From the NCBI GenBank assembly GCA_002502855.1, contig DAQK01000033.1, positions 32,679-96,678 on the forward strand: a DNA stretch of 64,000 nucleotides. The letters are read 5' to 3'. The first letter of the stretch is position 1. Each line of letters opens with the position of its first letter. The position numbers were made by a program, and so were the translations under genes. Shown here one piece after another: positions 9,308 through 18,978 of the stretch. The stretch comes from Methanobacterium sp. UBA279. GTDB lineage: Archaea; Methanobacteriota; Methanobacteria; Methanobacteriales; Methanobacteriaceae. The notes under the pieces are model-generated. The model was given only the letters and a program-made list of their open reading frames with translations, did not search any database and was not told the origin of the DNA.

Positions 9308-10438
9308 ATGTATATGAAACTGAAAAGGGAAGAGATACTGAGTGCAATTCACCATTGTGTGAAATGCAAGCTGTGCAGCATTGCGAGCTTCCATCCAAAC
9401 GCGGAATGGTTGCCCTTATGCCCCAGCGGGCAATATTATGGCTATCAAGCTTTTTACGCACCGGGCAAGATGGAGATTTTCCGAGCGATATTAGAAGGCG
9501 AGATAACAGAACCTTCAGATGGGCTATTGAATGCAGTCTATGCCTGTACAGTATGCGGCGCGTGTTACGAGAAGTGTAAGCAGATAACAAATGTGGAGCT
9601 GGGGGCTCCGGACCTGTTTGAAGAGATGCGGAGCGAGCTGGCAAGTAAAGGCTGGATTCTCGATGCACATAAGTCTATTGTGGATAAGATAAAAGAGACG
9701 AAGAATGCGTATGGTGAGAAGTATGAATACAAAGCGGAAACAACCGACCAAAATGCAGATGTCATGTATTACATCGGCTGTACTGCCCGGTATAGAGTGC
9801 CGGAGATTGCAGATGCTATGCTTGGAATCTTCGATAAATTAGGGCTGAAATATCAGGTGATGGGCGAGGAATGGTGTTGTGGCTCGGTATTATTCAGAAC
9901 AGGACAGGTAAAAGCGGCGAAGGAACTTGTGGCACACAACATAGAGGAGATAAGAAAGAGCGGCGCAAAGACCGTCATTTTTACCTGTCCCGGCTGTCTG
10001 AAGACGTTCAAGAAGAATTATCCTGATATGGGTGTCGAACTGGTGCATTCCACGCAGTTTTTAACACGATTGGGGAATATGAACCTGAAGAAGGAGAATC
10101 TGAAAGCCGCTTATCATGACCCATGTCATTTGGGCAGGGATTTGGGTATATATGAAGAGCCAAGAGCAGTTTTGAGCGAAGTAGCAAATATAAAGAAGAT
10201 GAAACGAGAAAAAAAGCAAGCATGGTGCTGTGGCTCCGGTGGCGGCGTGAAGTCGGCATTCGATGACTTTGCATTATGGAGTGCTGCCGAACGGCTGAAA
10301 GAGGTGAAAGAAGCGGGTGCCGAAGCACTTGTGAGTGCATGCCCTTTCTGTAAACGGAATTTAAAGGAAGCTGCGGAGAATGAAGAACTGGAAGTGTATG
10401 ATGTTGTGGAGCTTGTAAATAGGTGTTTAGAAGGGTGA
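9308..10438 (+). CDS. HdrD/GlcF-like Fe-S protein with two CCG domains
   Basis: 376-aa cytoplasmic electron-transfer protein. The N-terminus has two ferredoxin-like cysteine sets (CVKCKLC..C at about 18-43 and CTVCGACYEKC at about 80-90). Two CCG domains follow, recognised by CCGSVLFRTG (about 196), CPGCLKTF, HDPCHLGRDLG and CCGSGGGVKSAF with CPFC. Such proteins pair with GlcD/lactate-dehydrogenase-like flavoproteins and pass electrons from a hydroxyacid to a quinone, menaquinone or heterodisulfide-type acceptor. The downstream flavoprotein gene follows almost immediately. The RBS AGGTGA precedes the ATG. GC content and codon use differ visibly from flanking genes, suggesting horizontal gain. 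Substrate unknown. Confidence 0.85.
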   Translation: MYMKLKREEILSAIHHCVKCKLCSIASFHPNAEWLPLCPSGQYYGYQAFYAPGKMEIFRAILEGEITEPSDGLLNAVYACTVCGACYEKCKQITNVELGAPDLFEEMRSELASKGWILDAHKSIVDKIKETKNAYGEKYEYKAETTDQNADVMYYIGCTARYRVPEIADAMLGIFDKLGLKYQVMGEEWCCGSVLFRTGQVKAAKELVAHNIEEIRKSGAKTVIFTCPGCLKTFKKNYPDMGVELVHSTQFLTRLGNMNLKKENLKAAYHDPCHLGRDLGIYEEPRAVLSEVANIKKMKREKKQAWCCGSGGGVKSAFDDFALWSAAERLKEVKEAGAEALVSACPFCKRNLKEAAENEELEVYDVVELVNRCLEG

Positions 10439-10443
10439 TTAAG

Positions 10444-11871
10444 ATGAATGAAACAGTTTCAAAATTAGTAAATGAACTGCAAGCGATAGTAGGGGAAGGG
10501 AATGCGACTGACGACCTCGCAATATGCACATCATATTCGAGAGACCAGCATTGGCACTTTGTACCCGCAAAAAATCCGGCGTACGTGGTGCGACCCGGGA
10601 CTAAAGAAGAAGTGCGATCGGTTTTAATGCTTGCAAATAAGCATAAAATACCCGTGATTCCGTATAGTACGGGAATAAACGTGCGTGGCTTGACTATCCC
10701 AGTTCATGACGGCAGCATATTATTAGACCTGTCCCGGATGAACCGAATCCTGGAGATAAACCCCGAGATGAAGACTGCGACCGTAGAGCCGGGAGTAACA
10801 TTTGGGATGTTACTGGAGCAGACGCGAAAGCACAAATTGCGACCGGCATTTCCGGATGCGCCCCTTACCGTGAGCGTACTGGCAAATTATTACTTGCGTG
10901 GAATATACCAAACTTCGGCTACGGACGGCCATGACCACACGATCTCGTATGAGATGATACTACCGAACGGCGAGATATTAAAAACCGGCTCACGAGCACT
11001 TTCTGAGATGCCTTATTTCCGATACGGTGTGGGTCCTGACTTTGCAGGTATGTTCTGTGCACATCCCGGTACGTGCGGTGTGGTGACCGAATTAACAGCG
11101 AAACTTTACCGGCTGTATGATAACAGGAAAGAGTACTTCATTGGTTTTGACGATGTGGGCACGCCGACAGCGTTCATTTACAATTTGATGCATGATGAAT
11201 TAGCGGCAAGTATCCGGTTAGTGGATAATCAGAGCTGGTTGGAAGGCATCTTCGGCACTTTTGATTACGCATATGATAAGCTGCCGAAGTTCGTGGTGTG
11301 CGTGCTGGTAGAAGGTGTGGACAGTATATTCAAGGCGAAAGATAAGCTGGTACGTAAGTATATCAACGAATCAAGCGGGCAGATACTGGAATTACCGGCT
11401 GAGTTCGCGCGAACATTCGAGGATGAGAGCCTGGGTGGTGCGGAGAAGAGCTGTATGGTCTTCGGCTTGCCGGGTAAGGGGAACTACCACTGCATCGGGC
11501 TGTATGGACCTTTGACGCTGGCTGCGAGGTATTATGAAGTGCATGAGAAGACTGCGTTGGAGGTGGGGATACCCAAGGACCACATTCATTTCTATATTGA
11601 CCCGATATACAGTTTTCACGGGCAGCTCTGCTATTTCGAGCTTGATGTGTTTTACGACGGAAGTGATGCGGGATTCGGCGAGAAGTTGAGGAATTATAAC
11701 GATAAGCAATTTCACCGGCTGCTTGACATAGGTATCTATGGCTGGTTCAGACCATATGCGGGTATAATAGAGCCGACAGCGGAAAGAATAGGGTATCTTG
11801 CTGAAGTCTGGAAGAAGTTCCTCCATGTTCTGGATCCAAACGAGATAATGAATAGGGGGAAGCTGTTCTGA
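10444..11871 (+). CDS. FAD-linked oxidoreductase, GlcD/D-lactate dehydrogenase family
   Basis: 475-aa flavoprotein of the PCMH/VAO fold. The FAD-binding part has VRPGTKEEVRSVLMLANKHK and IPVIPYSTGINVRG (the usual PxGxGTN is altered), plus HPGTCGVVTELTAKLYRL. The C-terminus ends in DPNEIMNRGKLF, matching the family DPxxxxNPGK pattern. I chose ATG 10444, 5 bp after the Fe-S gene stop, because GGGTGAT sits upstream; an upstream ATG at 10423 would overlap. With the preceding Fe-S subunit it forms a likely two-subunit hydroxyacid dehydrogenase (lactate or glycolate type). Composition matches the Fe-S gene, so both arrived together. Reaction and physiological acceptor are inferred. Confidence 0.85.
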   Translation: MNETVSKLVNELQAIVGEGNATDDLAICTSYSRDQHWHFVPAKNPAYVVRPGTKEEVRSVLMLANKHKIPVIPYSTGINVRGLTIPVHDGSILLDLSRMNRILEINPEMKTATVEPGVTFGMLLEQTRKHKLRPAFPDAPLTVSVLANYYLRGIYQTSATDGHDHTISYEMILPNGEILKTGSRALSEMPYFRYGVGPDFAGMFCAHPGTCGVVTELTAKLYRLYDNRKEYFIGFDDVGTPTAFIYNLMHDELAASIRLVDNQSWLEGIFGTFDYAYDKLPKFVVCVLVEGVDSIFKAKDKLVRKYINESSGQILELPAEFARTFEDESLGGAEKSCMVFGLPGKGNYHCIGLYGPLTLAARYYEVHEKTALEVGIPKDHIHFYIDPIYSFHGQLCYFELDVFYDGSDAGFGEKLRNYNDKQFHRLLDIGIYGWFRPYAGIIEPTAERIGYLAEVWKKFLHVLDPNEIMNRGKLF

Positions 11872-12089
11872 TGGTACTATCTTCTAATCTAGTGAATATT
11901 TAAACTTTTTGCTCACCTGCTCAAAATTTTCATCTTATCTGCATCTGGTAAACTATCTCAAGCCGATGGAATATGGATTTCTCATCCTAATTCTTCGGTA
12001 ACCCCCGTTCAAAGCACTGTTAAAACCTTGAAAATAGCCTATTTTAGAATAAAAAGATGATGGCTAACGCTACTATGTTTTTTTATTTG

Positions 12090-13440
12090 GGGTTTTTGGT
12101 GGGATGAGCTTTTTTTATCCGGCTTTTAGGAAGTGTGTGAACTTTAGGAATGTTTTTAACAGTGTTTTTTTGTGTTTGTCCAGTAGTCCTGTTCTTTTCA
12201 TTGTTGAGAGCTTCGTGTGGTTTTGTATTCCTCTGTCGGTTCTGAGCTGTTTCTTTTCTATGTGTTTTCAGACTGGTGGAGTAGTAGTTTTCCAGGGGGG
12301 GTTGTTGGTGGCTGGTGCGTTTTTAGCAAAATAGAAAGTGGTGAACTTTTCCCAGTTTTTCTCTATCATTCACAGCCTTTTTTTGCACAAGCAGGTCGAA
12401 TGAATTGATTTCTTCCATTAGCTCGTTAAACATTTCCAGAGCTTCAAAATAGGGTTTTTTTGTTCCAGGTTTGGGGTTTGGTGTCTGCGTTCCAACTTTT
12501 TTTGTTGGTAGAGAAATTTGTTGAAGGATTTCTTTGTAATTTTTTTTTAGCCATTCTTTGTATTTTTTTCCTGGTCGTTTTCTTTTTATCTGCTCGTCTT
12601 CTTCTTTGGCCCATGTTTTTTTTTCAAGATTTCTATTTCGGCCTCACGGTTATAGAAGATGTTTAAAAGTCGGTATTTCATCAGTTCCTGTTTGATGGTT
12701 GTTTTTTGCGGGAAATCGTTAACTATGCGCTTGTTCAGGTGCAGGAGGCAAAGGTTGATGAATCAGGTTATCGCCGAAAAATTCCTGTAAAACATCAGGA
12801 TAACTGGGATAAAGGTCCGTAACCACAAAAGTCCTTTTATCAGGGGGTTTAAATATTTGGCAAGGAAAACTTTGATGGTTTCAGGATCCTTTTTATCAAA
12901 AAGCTCATCAGCAATCGGTTGACCAGTAACACTATCTAAGGAGTGTTAGGCGGTATTTCTGCGTTCGACCCCTTTTAGGGTATTGTTCGTCATAATGGAC
13001 AATATAAACATTTTCCATGGGGAGGAATGTCTGTTTTCTCCACAGAATCATTGAAAGGATTTAATATGGTGTCTTTTCCACGAGGAAAGATCAAATCCAT
13101 AACAGAGGCAATGCCCTGATATGAGACATGTTGAACCCCTCAAAACGCTGATAAATAAAGTTCAAAGTATCAAAAAAAAACTTGCCTTTCAACTTTTCCC
13201 AGAAAAAACTACGTTCTTCTTCACAGGATTTCCGGCAACACAAATATACCGCCCAATTTTAACATCGCCCAAAAACTCGCTTTACGGTATGTGTTGTGAC
13301 AGTTATAATTCATCCGGGACCCACATTTTGGACATAGAGAAGGTGTTGTTCTGCGGAAAAACTCCATCAGCAGTATACTCAAAATCATTGTTGTAACCCT
13401 CAAAAATCGAAAGAAACAAATCCTTATCCGAAAAGTTTAA
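12090..13440 (-). pseudogene. Degraded transposase with zinc-ribbon N-terminus
   Basis: Minus-strand fragments in several frames read as one DDE transposase. They include a zinc-ribbon piece with CPKCGSRMNYNCHNTYRKAS (about 13280-13340), then DELFDKKDPETIKVFLAKYL, RTFVVTDLYPSYPDVLQEFF (about 12770-12830), and Lys-rich C-terminal segments toward 12100. Many stops and frameshifts are present. Base composition is host-like and very AT-rich, so this is an older insertion than the IS at 8145. Positions 11872-12090 hold nothing I can identify. The family is not certain. Confidence 0.55.
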
Positions 13441-13619
13441 TAAAGTACAATTTAAACTAACCATGTTCAACACCAAGGATACATCGTCTTCCAGAAGGTT
13501 TAAATCTTCTGGAAGATAGTATCCAACCCATCACTAGAAAATTATACTGTGCCATGTATGATAATCACACTGAAAAGGGTGGTAGGCCCTAATTATGATG
13601 AAATATTGATGACTAAGCT

Positions 13620-14280
13620 ATTGGTTCTTCAGGCATGGCATGGTTTTATCTGATCCTGAGCTAGAACGCCAGGTGACGGACCGAATTTCCTTTTATGAAA
13701 TTTCTGGGATTTCCCGAAACTAATTCCCGACCATACTACGGTGTGGTATTTCCGGGAATGCCTCGCTAAGACAGGTAAAGATGAGGAAATTTGGGGATGA
13801 ACTGCAAAGACAACTAAATGAGCCTCGTGGAGGTGAAGCCAAAACCCGGAGAAAATAAAGAGGAAACCTGGCCTAAAAAAAAGGCGGTAAAAATCACACT
13901 TTGGCCACAAACCACACACTAAAACCAATATTGATCACGGTTTTTTGATAGGGGCTGTACAAGTGCCACTCCTGCAAATGTACACGACAGCCAAAAAAAA
14001 TAGACCTTAGTGAACCTGGAAAAGTAATTTACCAGAACAAAGAATATTTTGAAGCGCCCTGAAAACGACCCTTCGCCATGATCAAAAATATCATCCATTC
14101 CAACCATCACCTAGTCACCACCATCCAACAAATCCACACCAAAAAAACACTATATCAACTGCTTCGGCTACAACCTAAAAAAACAACTCAACACCCACCA
14201 AAAAATAAACACAACCCTAGCGAATGCTATCAAAAAAATAGCGCCCCAAAAAAACATGAATAAATCAACCCCAAAAAATA
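13620..14280 (+). pseudogene. Degraded IS5-family transposase
   Basis: Translated pieces on the plus strand match the IS5 transposase layout of the element at 8145-9289: LVLQAWHGLSDPELERQVTD and RISFMKFLGFPE-like text near 13630-13720, a GGEAKTRRK / GGKNHTLATNHTL segment near 13830-13920, and RPFAMIKNIIHSNHHLVTT near 14070-14130. Frameshifts and stops break it throughout. It is AT-rich and diverged from the 8145 copy, so it is an independent, older insertion. The 14280-14510 gap shows no gene. Confidence 0.6.
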
Positions 14281-14510
14281 AGTAAAAAAAAACACTTGTA
14301 AAAATTCAAAAATACACAAAAACAAAATCTAAAAAGTTAGGTTAATCAAAATCCTCATTTAGTCTACAATTTATAATTCCACTAGTATCAAGCATTTATA
14401 TAATTTGAACTATCATTCAACACAAGCTTTCGTAGATCTAAATGCGTAGATGAGAACCGAGAAAATATTAAGAGGCCCACCAAATAGTGGTGAAGTCAAC
14501 ACCAGGTTAA

Positions 14511-14828
14511 TTACGCCCATATTACTAGGAAATTGCAAGCCCTTTTAGGCCAGTTTCTTCTTCTAGAACATTGAAGGCCATTAATTTCCCAGCTATGATA
14601 TATTCCTTTCCGGATCTTTAAACCACATTCTGGGCAGTAGGCGTATTCTTCTTTAACTATAGTACCGCAAGAATGACATTTCAGTTTATTATTAGAATTG
14701 TCATTTGCAAGAAATTTTAATGGCTTTTTAAACTTTGATCCGCAGTGTTTACAGTTTTTAGCGAAAACTGGAATCTTTTTTCCACATTCCTGGCAGTATA
14801 TAGTATTTCTTTTTTGAATATCCTCCAT
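14511..14828 (-). CDS. Double zinc-ribbon protein, possibly truncated
   Basis: 105-aa protein with two zinc-ribbon knuckle pairs: CQECG (about 12) with CKHCG (about 27), and CHSCG (about 51) with CPECG (about 65). The last 35 residues (from about HSWEINGLQCSRRRNWPKR) are not zinc-ribbon like and may come from frame loss; many archaeal double zinc-ribbon proteins continue into a membrane or other domain. Function unknown; a role in protein or nucleic-acid binding is usual for such modules. Confidence 0.6.
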   Translation of the reverse strand: MEDIQKRNTIYCQECGKKIPVFAKNCKHCGSKFKKPLKFLANDNSNNKLKCHSCGTIVKEEYAYCPECGLKIRKGIYHSWEINGLQCSRRRNWPKRACNFLVIWA

Positions 14829-15033
14829 TTATTTTGGCCCCGTATTTTATTAAAGGTATAAAATTGATCTACCAATTTTTATAACCTTACATAATTTTTT
14901 TTATTAATCACAGCCTATAAATATATTAGATTTAATCAAGAGTTCTTCTGATGTAATTACGGGTAAAAATTTCTATACTTCTCCAAAAATTTAATTAGTT
15001 ACTTTATTCAATTCAAAGCTTCGTTTCTTATTT

Positions 15034-16107
15034 TCAATCATCAGGCAGGTTGGTCCAGGGCTCTAAAATCACAGCGGGGCAGTGATGATTTTCTGGACAG
15101 TCTCCGCAGTTTCTGGGTTTACGGTAACATCCTGCCCGGTTTAAATGATGGTAAAGGGTTTTTAAGCCATTGTCACTGATTTGTTCGGTCATCTGACTTC
15201 CACCAGGGTGATAACCAGAATAATCAACGTTTTTAAGGCCCAGTTTTTTACAATCTTCCACTAACTCTTGCATCAGGGAGCGCGTAGGGGTGGGGTGATA
15301 GTAGAGCATGAAGTGTGGCCTGAAACCCACCAGCCGGTAATGGATGGATGGGTCGATCTCCTGGATAAATCTGGCGATTTTATGGATTTCTTCCTGGTTT
15401 ATCCCGGGGATAACCACGGTACGGAATACCCGGATTTTTTCTGGATGTTTCCTGGCCAACCACTCGGCATTCTCCAGGACAGGCTCTGAAGGTGCTCCGG
15501 TAAGGGCCTGATGCAGTTCGGTATCGTAGGCCTTTATTTCGAAGTTGATATAGGATGAAATTTTAGAGAGTCTTTCCATGGTTTTCCTGGTGATGAATCC
15601 GTTGGTGGCCAGGCCCACATCCAGCTGGTGGGGACTCTCCAGGCTTTCCATTTGGGAAATCCCTTGTTTTTCCAGTGGGGGACTTTCTTGTTTTTCCAGA
15701 CCAGAAATTTCCTTGTTTAGAAGTCCCACTACCGCCTCCAGATAGGGTGTATGGATTGATGGTTCTCCACCGGTGAAACTCAACTTGTTTACGGACATAT
15801 CCTGGGCATACTGGCTTTTAAATGCCTGGAGGATTTCTTCGACTAAAGCAGGGGGATCCACGTATCCCCGGTACCTCCAACCGCTTTCAGGATACTGGAA
15901 GATACGGTAGGCATTACAGTAAGTGCAGAAGAAGGAACAGCCCAGCAGGGTGATGGAGTAACTCTTTAAAACCTGTGTGAAATTGGTATAGGCCACTTCT
16001 GGCATTCCAGCTCCACAGACCCCTTTTTCTCCATTTAAACGGTTTACACCACAGTCCCAGGTGCATAGATGGCAATTTTCCAGTTCCTTTAAGTATTTGA
16101 AGTTCAT
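15034..16107 (-). CDS. Radical SAM protein, PFL-activating-enzyme-like
   Basis: 357 aa. The N-terminal Cys set CHLCTWDCG..C (about 12-31) is followed by the radical SAM [4Fe-4S] motif CSFFCTYC (Cys57, 61, 64), the GGEPS SAM-binding motif near residue 115, and a C-terminal Cys cluster CGDCPENHHC (about 336-345). This layout is that of archaeal PFL-activase-like radical SAM proteins, including the AmmeMemoRadiSam group; the real substrate is unknown. A broken relative lies at 6493-7263. It is a monocistronic-looking gene on the minus strand with a roughly 150-bp divergent region to the GNAT gene. Confidence 0.82.
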   Translation of the reverse strand: MNFKYLKELENCHLCTWDCGVNRLNGEKGVCGAGMPEVAYTNFTQVLKSYSITLLGCSFFCTYCNAYRIFQYPESGWRYRGYVDPPALVEEILQAFKSQYAQDMSVNKLSFTGGEPSIHTPYLEAVVGLLNKEISGLEKQESPPLEKQGISQMESLESPHQLDVGLATNGFITRKTMERLSKISSYINFEIKAYDTELHQALTGAPSEPVLENAEWLARKHPEKIRVFRTVVIPGINQEEIHKIARFIQEIDPSIHYRLVGFRPHFMLYYHPTPTRSLMQELVEDCKKLGLKNVDYSGYHPGGSQMTEQISDNGLKTLYHHLNRAGCYRKPRNCGDCPENHHCPAVILEPWTNLPDD

Positions 16108-16195
16108 AATTCCTTTACGAAGTGATATTAAATCATTGTTCTTCGTGATAAATGGTTAAATTTTTATATGAATATTTTATATCTTTTAATATAAA

Positions 16196-16212
16196 TAATA
16201 CTGTTAGTATTA
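16196..16212. promoter_or_regulatory. Perfect inverted repeat upstream of GNAT gene
   Basis: TAATACT and AGTATTA (7-bp arms, 3-nt spacer) lie 52 bp upstream of the GNAT start, in the divergent region with the radical SAM gene. The half-site AGTATTAC is the same word that recurs upstream of cbiM, DUF2162 and cobN2, so either gene could belong to that regulon. Confidence 0.4.
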
Positions 16213-16263
16213 CTTTATCAGTGTATTTCATCTCTTCGGTAATAATTATGGGTAGGAATTTCC

Positions 16264-16779
16264 ATGAGCTATTATAAGGCCAGAAAACTGGAAAAACAGG
16301 ATTTATCCCTGTATAATAACATGCATGGGTTTCTTTTTAATTTAATAGATGATGAATTTGGTTACGGATACGTTGCTCGCTATCATCAAGATATTATTGA
16401 TATGGAATCCCATTACATAGCTCCTGAGAAAAACGATTTCTACATGGCCATCAATCAAAAAACAGGTAGAATAACTGGATATATTGGAATAGGGGCATAT
16501 GATAGGGATTTTGAGATGTTCAAAGATGCTTACAGTCCGGAAACTACAGTCAGTGTCTGCAGGGTCTTTGTGGACAGACCCTGGCGCAGGAAGGGTGTTG
16601 CTTCAACCCTGGTGAAATTAGGGGAAGATTTCTGCCGCAGGAAGGGATACGATAAGATTTATCTCTACACCCAGAAAACTGTGGAGGGATCACTGGATTT
16701 CTGGCTTTCCAATGGTTATAAAATAGTGGAAGACACGGGAAATAGTTTAAAGACGGTGCATATGGAGAAGAAGTTGTAA
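16264..16779 (+). CDS. GNAT-family N-acetyltransferase
   Basis: 171 aa with a GNAT fold: the acetyl-CoA pyrophosphate-binding loop is in VFVDRPWRRKGVASTLV (about residues 100-116, the RxxGxA signature), followed by the C-terminal strand-helix GYDKIYLYTQKTVEGSLDFW and NGYKIVEDTG. Acceptor substrate unknown. It is divergently oriented from the radical SAM gene, with an AGTATTA palindrome in the shared control region. Confidence 0.82.
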   Translation: MSYYKARKLEKQDLSLYNNMHGFLFNLIDDEFGYGYVARYHQDIIDMESHYIAPEKNDFYMAINQKTGRITGYIGIGAYDRDFEMFKDAYSPETTVSVCRVFVDRPWRRKGVASTLVKLGEDFCRRKGYDKIYLYTQKTVEGSLDFWLSNGYKIVEDTGNSLKTVHMEKKL

Positions 16780-16859
16780 AAAAAAGAAATTTTTAATTTA
16801 GAGTTATGGGTGGAGTTTTAATCTGGAAAATAGTTGGAGAAAATGTATTCTTCATCGGA

Positions 16860-17069
16860 TTAATTCTCACCAGACTTCTCAATGGAAATCTCCAGTTTAC
16901 CATCTATGTTAACCACGGTTTTCACCGTTAAAATAGAATCATCCACATAAAGAAGGGTATCTATTGTCTTCGCCTTTGGAAAACTCAGTAAACTTACATT
17001 TTTTATGCCTTCCATTTTTAGTTTCCTCAGTTTTTCATCAACGTTAGATGTACGGTTTTGATTCTCCAT
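16860..17069 (-). CDS. Small protein at the end of the ExbB/DUF2149 operon
   Basis: I take the ATG at 17069 as start (69 aa) because GGAAGGTGG lies just upstream; an in-frame GTG at 17078 would overlap that site. No known domain: a charged N-terminal helix (NVDEKLRKLKMEGIKNV) is followed by a beta-rich half (TIDTLLYVDDSILTVKTVVN). It has no signal peptide or membrane helix. It lies 17-26 bp after the DUF2149 gene on the same strand, so it is probably part of the DUF2162-ExbB-DUF2149 unit and a candidate accessory factor. Confidence 0.6.
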   Translation of the reverse strand: MENQNRTSNVDEKLRKLKMEGIKNVSLLSFPKAKTIDTLLYVDDSILTVKTVVNIDGKLEISIEKSGEN

Positions 17070-17095
17070 ACATACCACCTTCCTTTACCAAATCG

Positions 17096-17428
17096 TCAGC
17101 CGCCAACCATGATTAGTTTACCTGTGGCTGGATCTTTATAGACGGTACCCATCTCCACGTATTCTCCGCCTGATCCAGAAGAAGTGTCTGGTGTTTCATT
17201 TAATTCCTTACCCATCTGTACTTCAGCGGCCTTTTTCATGGCTTCCATGGTTTGTTGCTTTTCTTCTGGAGTGGAATCGGCAAATACCACGCTTTGCATG
17301 TTCCAGGATACCACCAAGAAGATCAGAAATCCTAGTGATAGTACTAGCATAGCATCTACCAGGTTACTGGTCCCGGCCATGGGGTCTTCTTCATTTTGCG
17401 ATAACAGCCGTCGTCTTCGTCGTAGCAT
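17096..17428 (-). CDS. DUF2149 protein, ExbD-like single-helix subunit
   Basis: 110 aa with an Arg-rich cytoplasmic N-terminus, one membrane helix (about 24-45) and an outside C-terminal domain. The helix starts [16 protein letters not shown], closely echoing the ExbD/TolR helix with its proton-carrying Asp. Here that Asp is residue 25, the same number as ExbD Asp25. The start at 17428 overlaps the ExbB-like gene by 38 bp and has its own GGAGGT. In Bacteroidetes Hmu operons a DUF2149 protein sits with MotA/ExbB and CobN-like HmuS (from memory). I infer an ExbB-ExbD-like proton channel partner. Confidence 0.82.
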   Translation of the reverse strand: MLRRRRRLLSQNEEDPMAGTSNLVDAMLVLSLGFLIFLVVSWNMQSVVFADSTPEEKQQTMEAMKKAAEVQMGKELNETPDTSSGSGGEYVEMGTVYKDPATGKLIMVGG

Positions 17429-18074
17429 TATCTAAAACCTCCAGTACTGATTCTGCAAGAGTCTCTAAGGTGGATAGATTGTCTTCATACCACCTTCTCC
17501 TTATTTTGGATACAACATATGCTATTCCTCCGGCTGCTAAACCAACAACGGTGGTATCGAAGGCTATTATTATGGCCTGTGCCAGAGTGTTTATGTCTCC
17601 AGCTCCCAGGCCGGCTAGACCGGGACCCATGGGGATTAAAGTCCCCATTAAACCGAGGGTTGGGCCTAACCTGGTTACGATATCTGTTTTTTCAAGACTT
17701 TTAGCTGCTTTTAACTCTTCGCCTTCTATCAACTTTCTGGCTAATGCTTCTCTGGATTTAGGGCCAAGTTTGGGGGTGGATGCTATTTTTATAAGCACCT
17801 CTTTACTGCTGGTTGGCAGTCCACTTTCATTTACCTTTTCAATTATCTGTTCTGGTGTGCCTGGATTTGATATATCTTCAATAAATTTCCCGGTTTTTTC
17901 TGTACCGAACCGGATCCTGCTTGAATGCTCTGAAATCAGACCTCCAAAGGTAATTATGGCGTACACCATGAAGGCCAAAAGACCCACGATCACCGGTATA
18001 AGAAGGCTCTGTGCAATGACGTGTAAGACTGAACCTAACATTTCACTTCCTGGAATTGCTACCAAAGTTATCAC
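17391..18074 (-). CDS. MotA/TolQ/ExbB-family proton channel protein
   Basis: 227-aa membrane protein with a hydrophobic helix near 20-45, a long cytoplasmic region, and two close helices (about 137-158 and 166-188). The motif [19 protein letters not shown] is the ExbB/TolQ hallmark. ExbB proteins form pentamers that use the proton gradient to drive a partner. Here the partner should be the overlapping DUF2149 gene. The listed start is a GTG with no Shine-Dalgarno; an ATG at 18041 preceded by GGAAGTGA is an alternative. With no outer membrane in archaea, its work would be at the cell surface, probably on the CobN-like proteins. Confidence 0.88.
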   Translation of the reverse strand: MITLVAIPGSEMLGSVLHVIAQSLLIPVIVGLLAFMVYAIITFGGLISEHSSRIRFGTEKTGKFIEDISNPGTPEQIIEKVNESGLPTSSKEVLIKIASTPKLGPKSREALARKLIEGEELKAAKSLEKTDIVTRLGPTLGLMGTLIPMGPGLAGLGAGDINTLAQAIIIAFDTTVVGLAAGGIAYVVSKIRRRWYEDNLSTLETLAESVLEVLDNATTKTTAVIAK

Positions 18075-18085
18075 CGTTTTAATTT

Positions 18086-18799
18086 TTATTGTATAAGATT
18101 ACTGGTTTTTTTATTTACATACACTCCAAGGATAATTAAACCTACTAACCCTATTAATGCATAGATTATGGTTTCAATGGAGGGTATGGTCATAGGACTC
18201 ATTTCACTGGATAATACAGTGGCTATGTTGGGGATTACGATGGCCGATGCTAAGAAATAAAAGCCCATAAACATCATGAAGTTCCCTAGAACTAGAGGGA
18301 AGGGTTGTTTAATAAATCGAACGATGGTGTTCGAAAACAGATAAAAAACACCTATCAGTACAGACAGGGCGACAGCAGAATACTGGCCAATTACAAAGGA
18401 CGAAACCCCTATCACTGGTGACATGAGTATTATAACTGCCAGAACCGCCCCAAAACAGCATGGGCATGGTGCAATCATGGCCATGCAGGTGGCCGATGCA
18501 TGATTTTTCTGGTGAATCTTCCATTCTTTAACGGTGTGCCATCCGGCATAAAGAATAACCACCCCCATTATAAGGAAGATAACCGAGTTGTAATCGTACA
18601 TCAACGTGTAAAGATAGTCAGTGTATTCTGCCGCAACCCGGGTGAGTATTAATATACCTAAACCATAGCCAATTGCGATTCCAGCCGCTACCTTTTTAGA
18701 TAAGTTAGCAAAACCCATGGCCATGCCTATTTTCAATGCGAAAAAAAGTATCGCCGATAATATTCCCATTTGCCACAATATTTCCCACATAATAATCAT
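18086..18799 (-). CDS. DUF2162 predicted membrane transporter
   Basis: 237 aa with 6-7 membrane helices. Near residues 103-115 a helix carries [16 protein letters not shown], a cluster of four Cys inside the membrane resembling CPC metal sites, so metal or thiol chemistry is likely. The DUF2162 family is annotated only as a predicted transporter. It is the first gene of DUF2162-ExbB-DUF2149-small protein, with 11 bp to the ExbB gene. A GTATTA...TAATAC repeat sits 45-86 bp upstream. I infer that it imports the product released by the CobN-like proteins (a metal ion or a tetrapyrrole). Confidence 0.82.
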   Translation of the reverse strand: MIIMWEILWQMGILSAILFFALKIGMAMGFANLSKKVAAGIAIGYGLGILILTRVAAEYTDYLYTLMYDYNSVIFLIMGVVILYAGWHTVKEWKIHQKNHASATCMAMIAPCPCCFGAVLAVIILMSPVIGVSSFVIGQYSAVALSVLIGVFYLFSNTIVRFIKQPFPLVLGNFMMFMGFYFLASAIVIPNIATVLSSEMSPMTIPSIETIIYALIGLVGLIILGVYVNKKTSNLIQ

Positions 18800-18843
18800 C
18801 TTAAAGTTAAATTTTCGGATATATAATAATTTCTATTTAATTT

Positions 18844-18885
18844 GTATTATTACTTTTTCTTTGATTTAAGGCTTGAAAGTAATAC
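18844..18885. promoter_or_regulatory. Inverted repeat between cobN1 and DUF2162 operon
   Basis: GTATTA (18844-18849) and TAATAC (18880-18885) form an inverted pair, with nested ATTACTTT and AAAGTAAT arms. It lies 45-86 bp upstream of the DUF2162 start and downstream of cobN1, indicating that the ExbB operon has its own promoter and operator rather than being read only from cobN1. Confidence 0.5.
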
Positions 18886-18978
18886 TAATTAGATGTTAAT
18901 ACTTAACAGGCCATTTCATACCATATTTTATTACCATGATCCTTTCAATTTCCTTAAAAAAATAAAAAAAGGGGAAAA

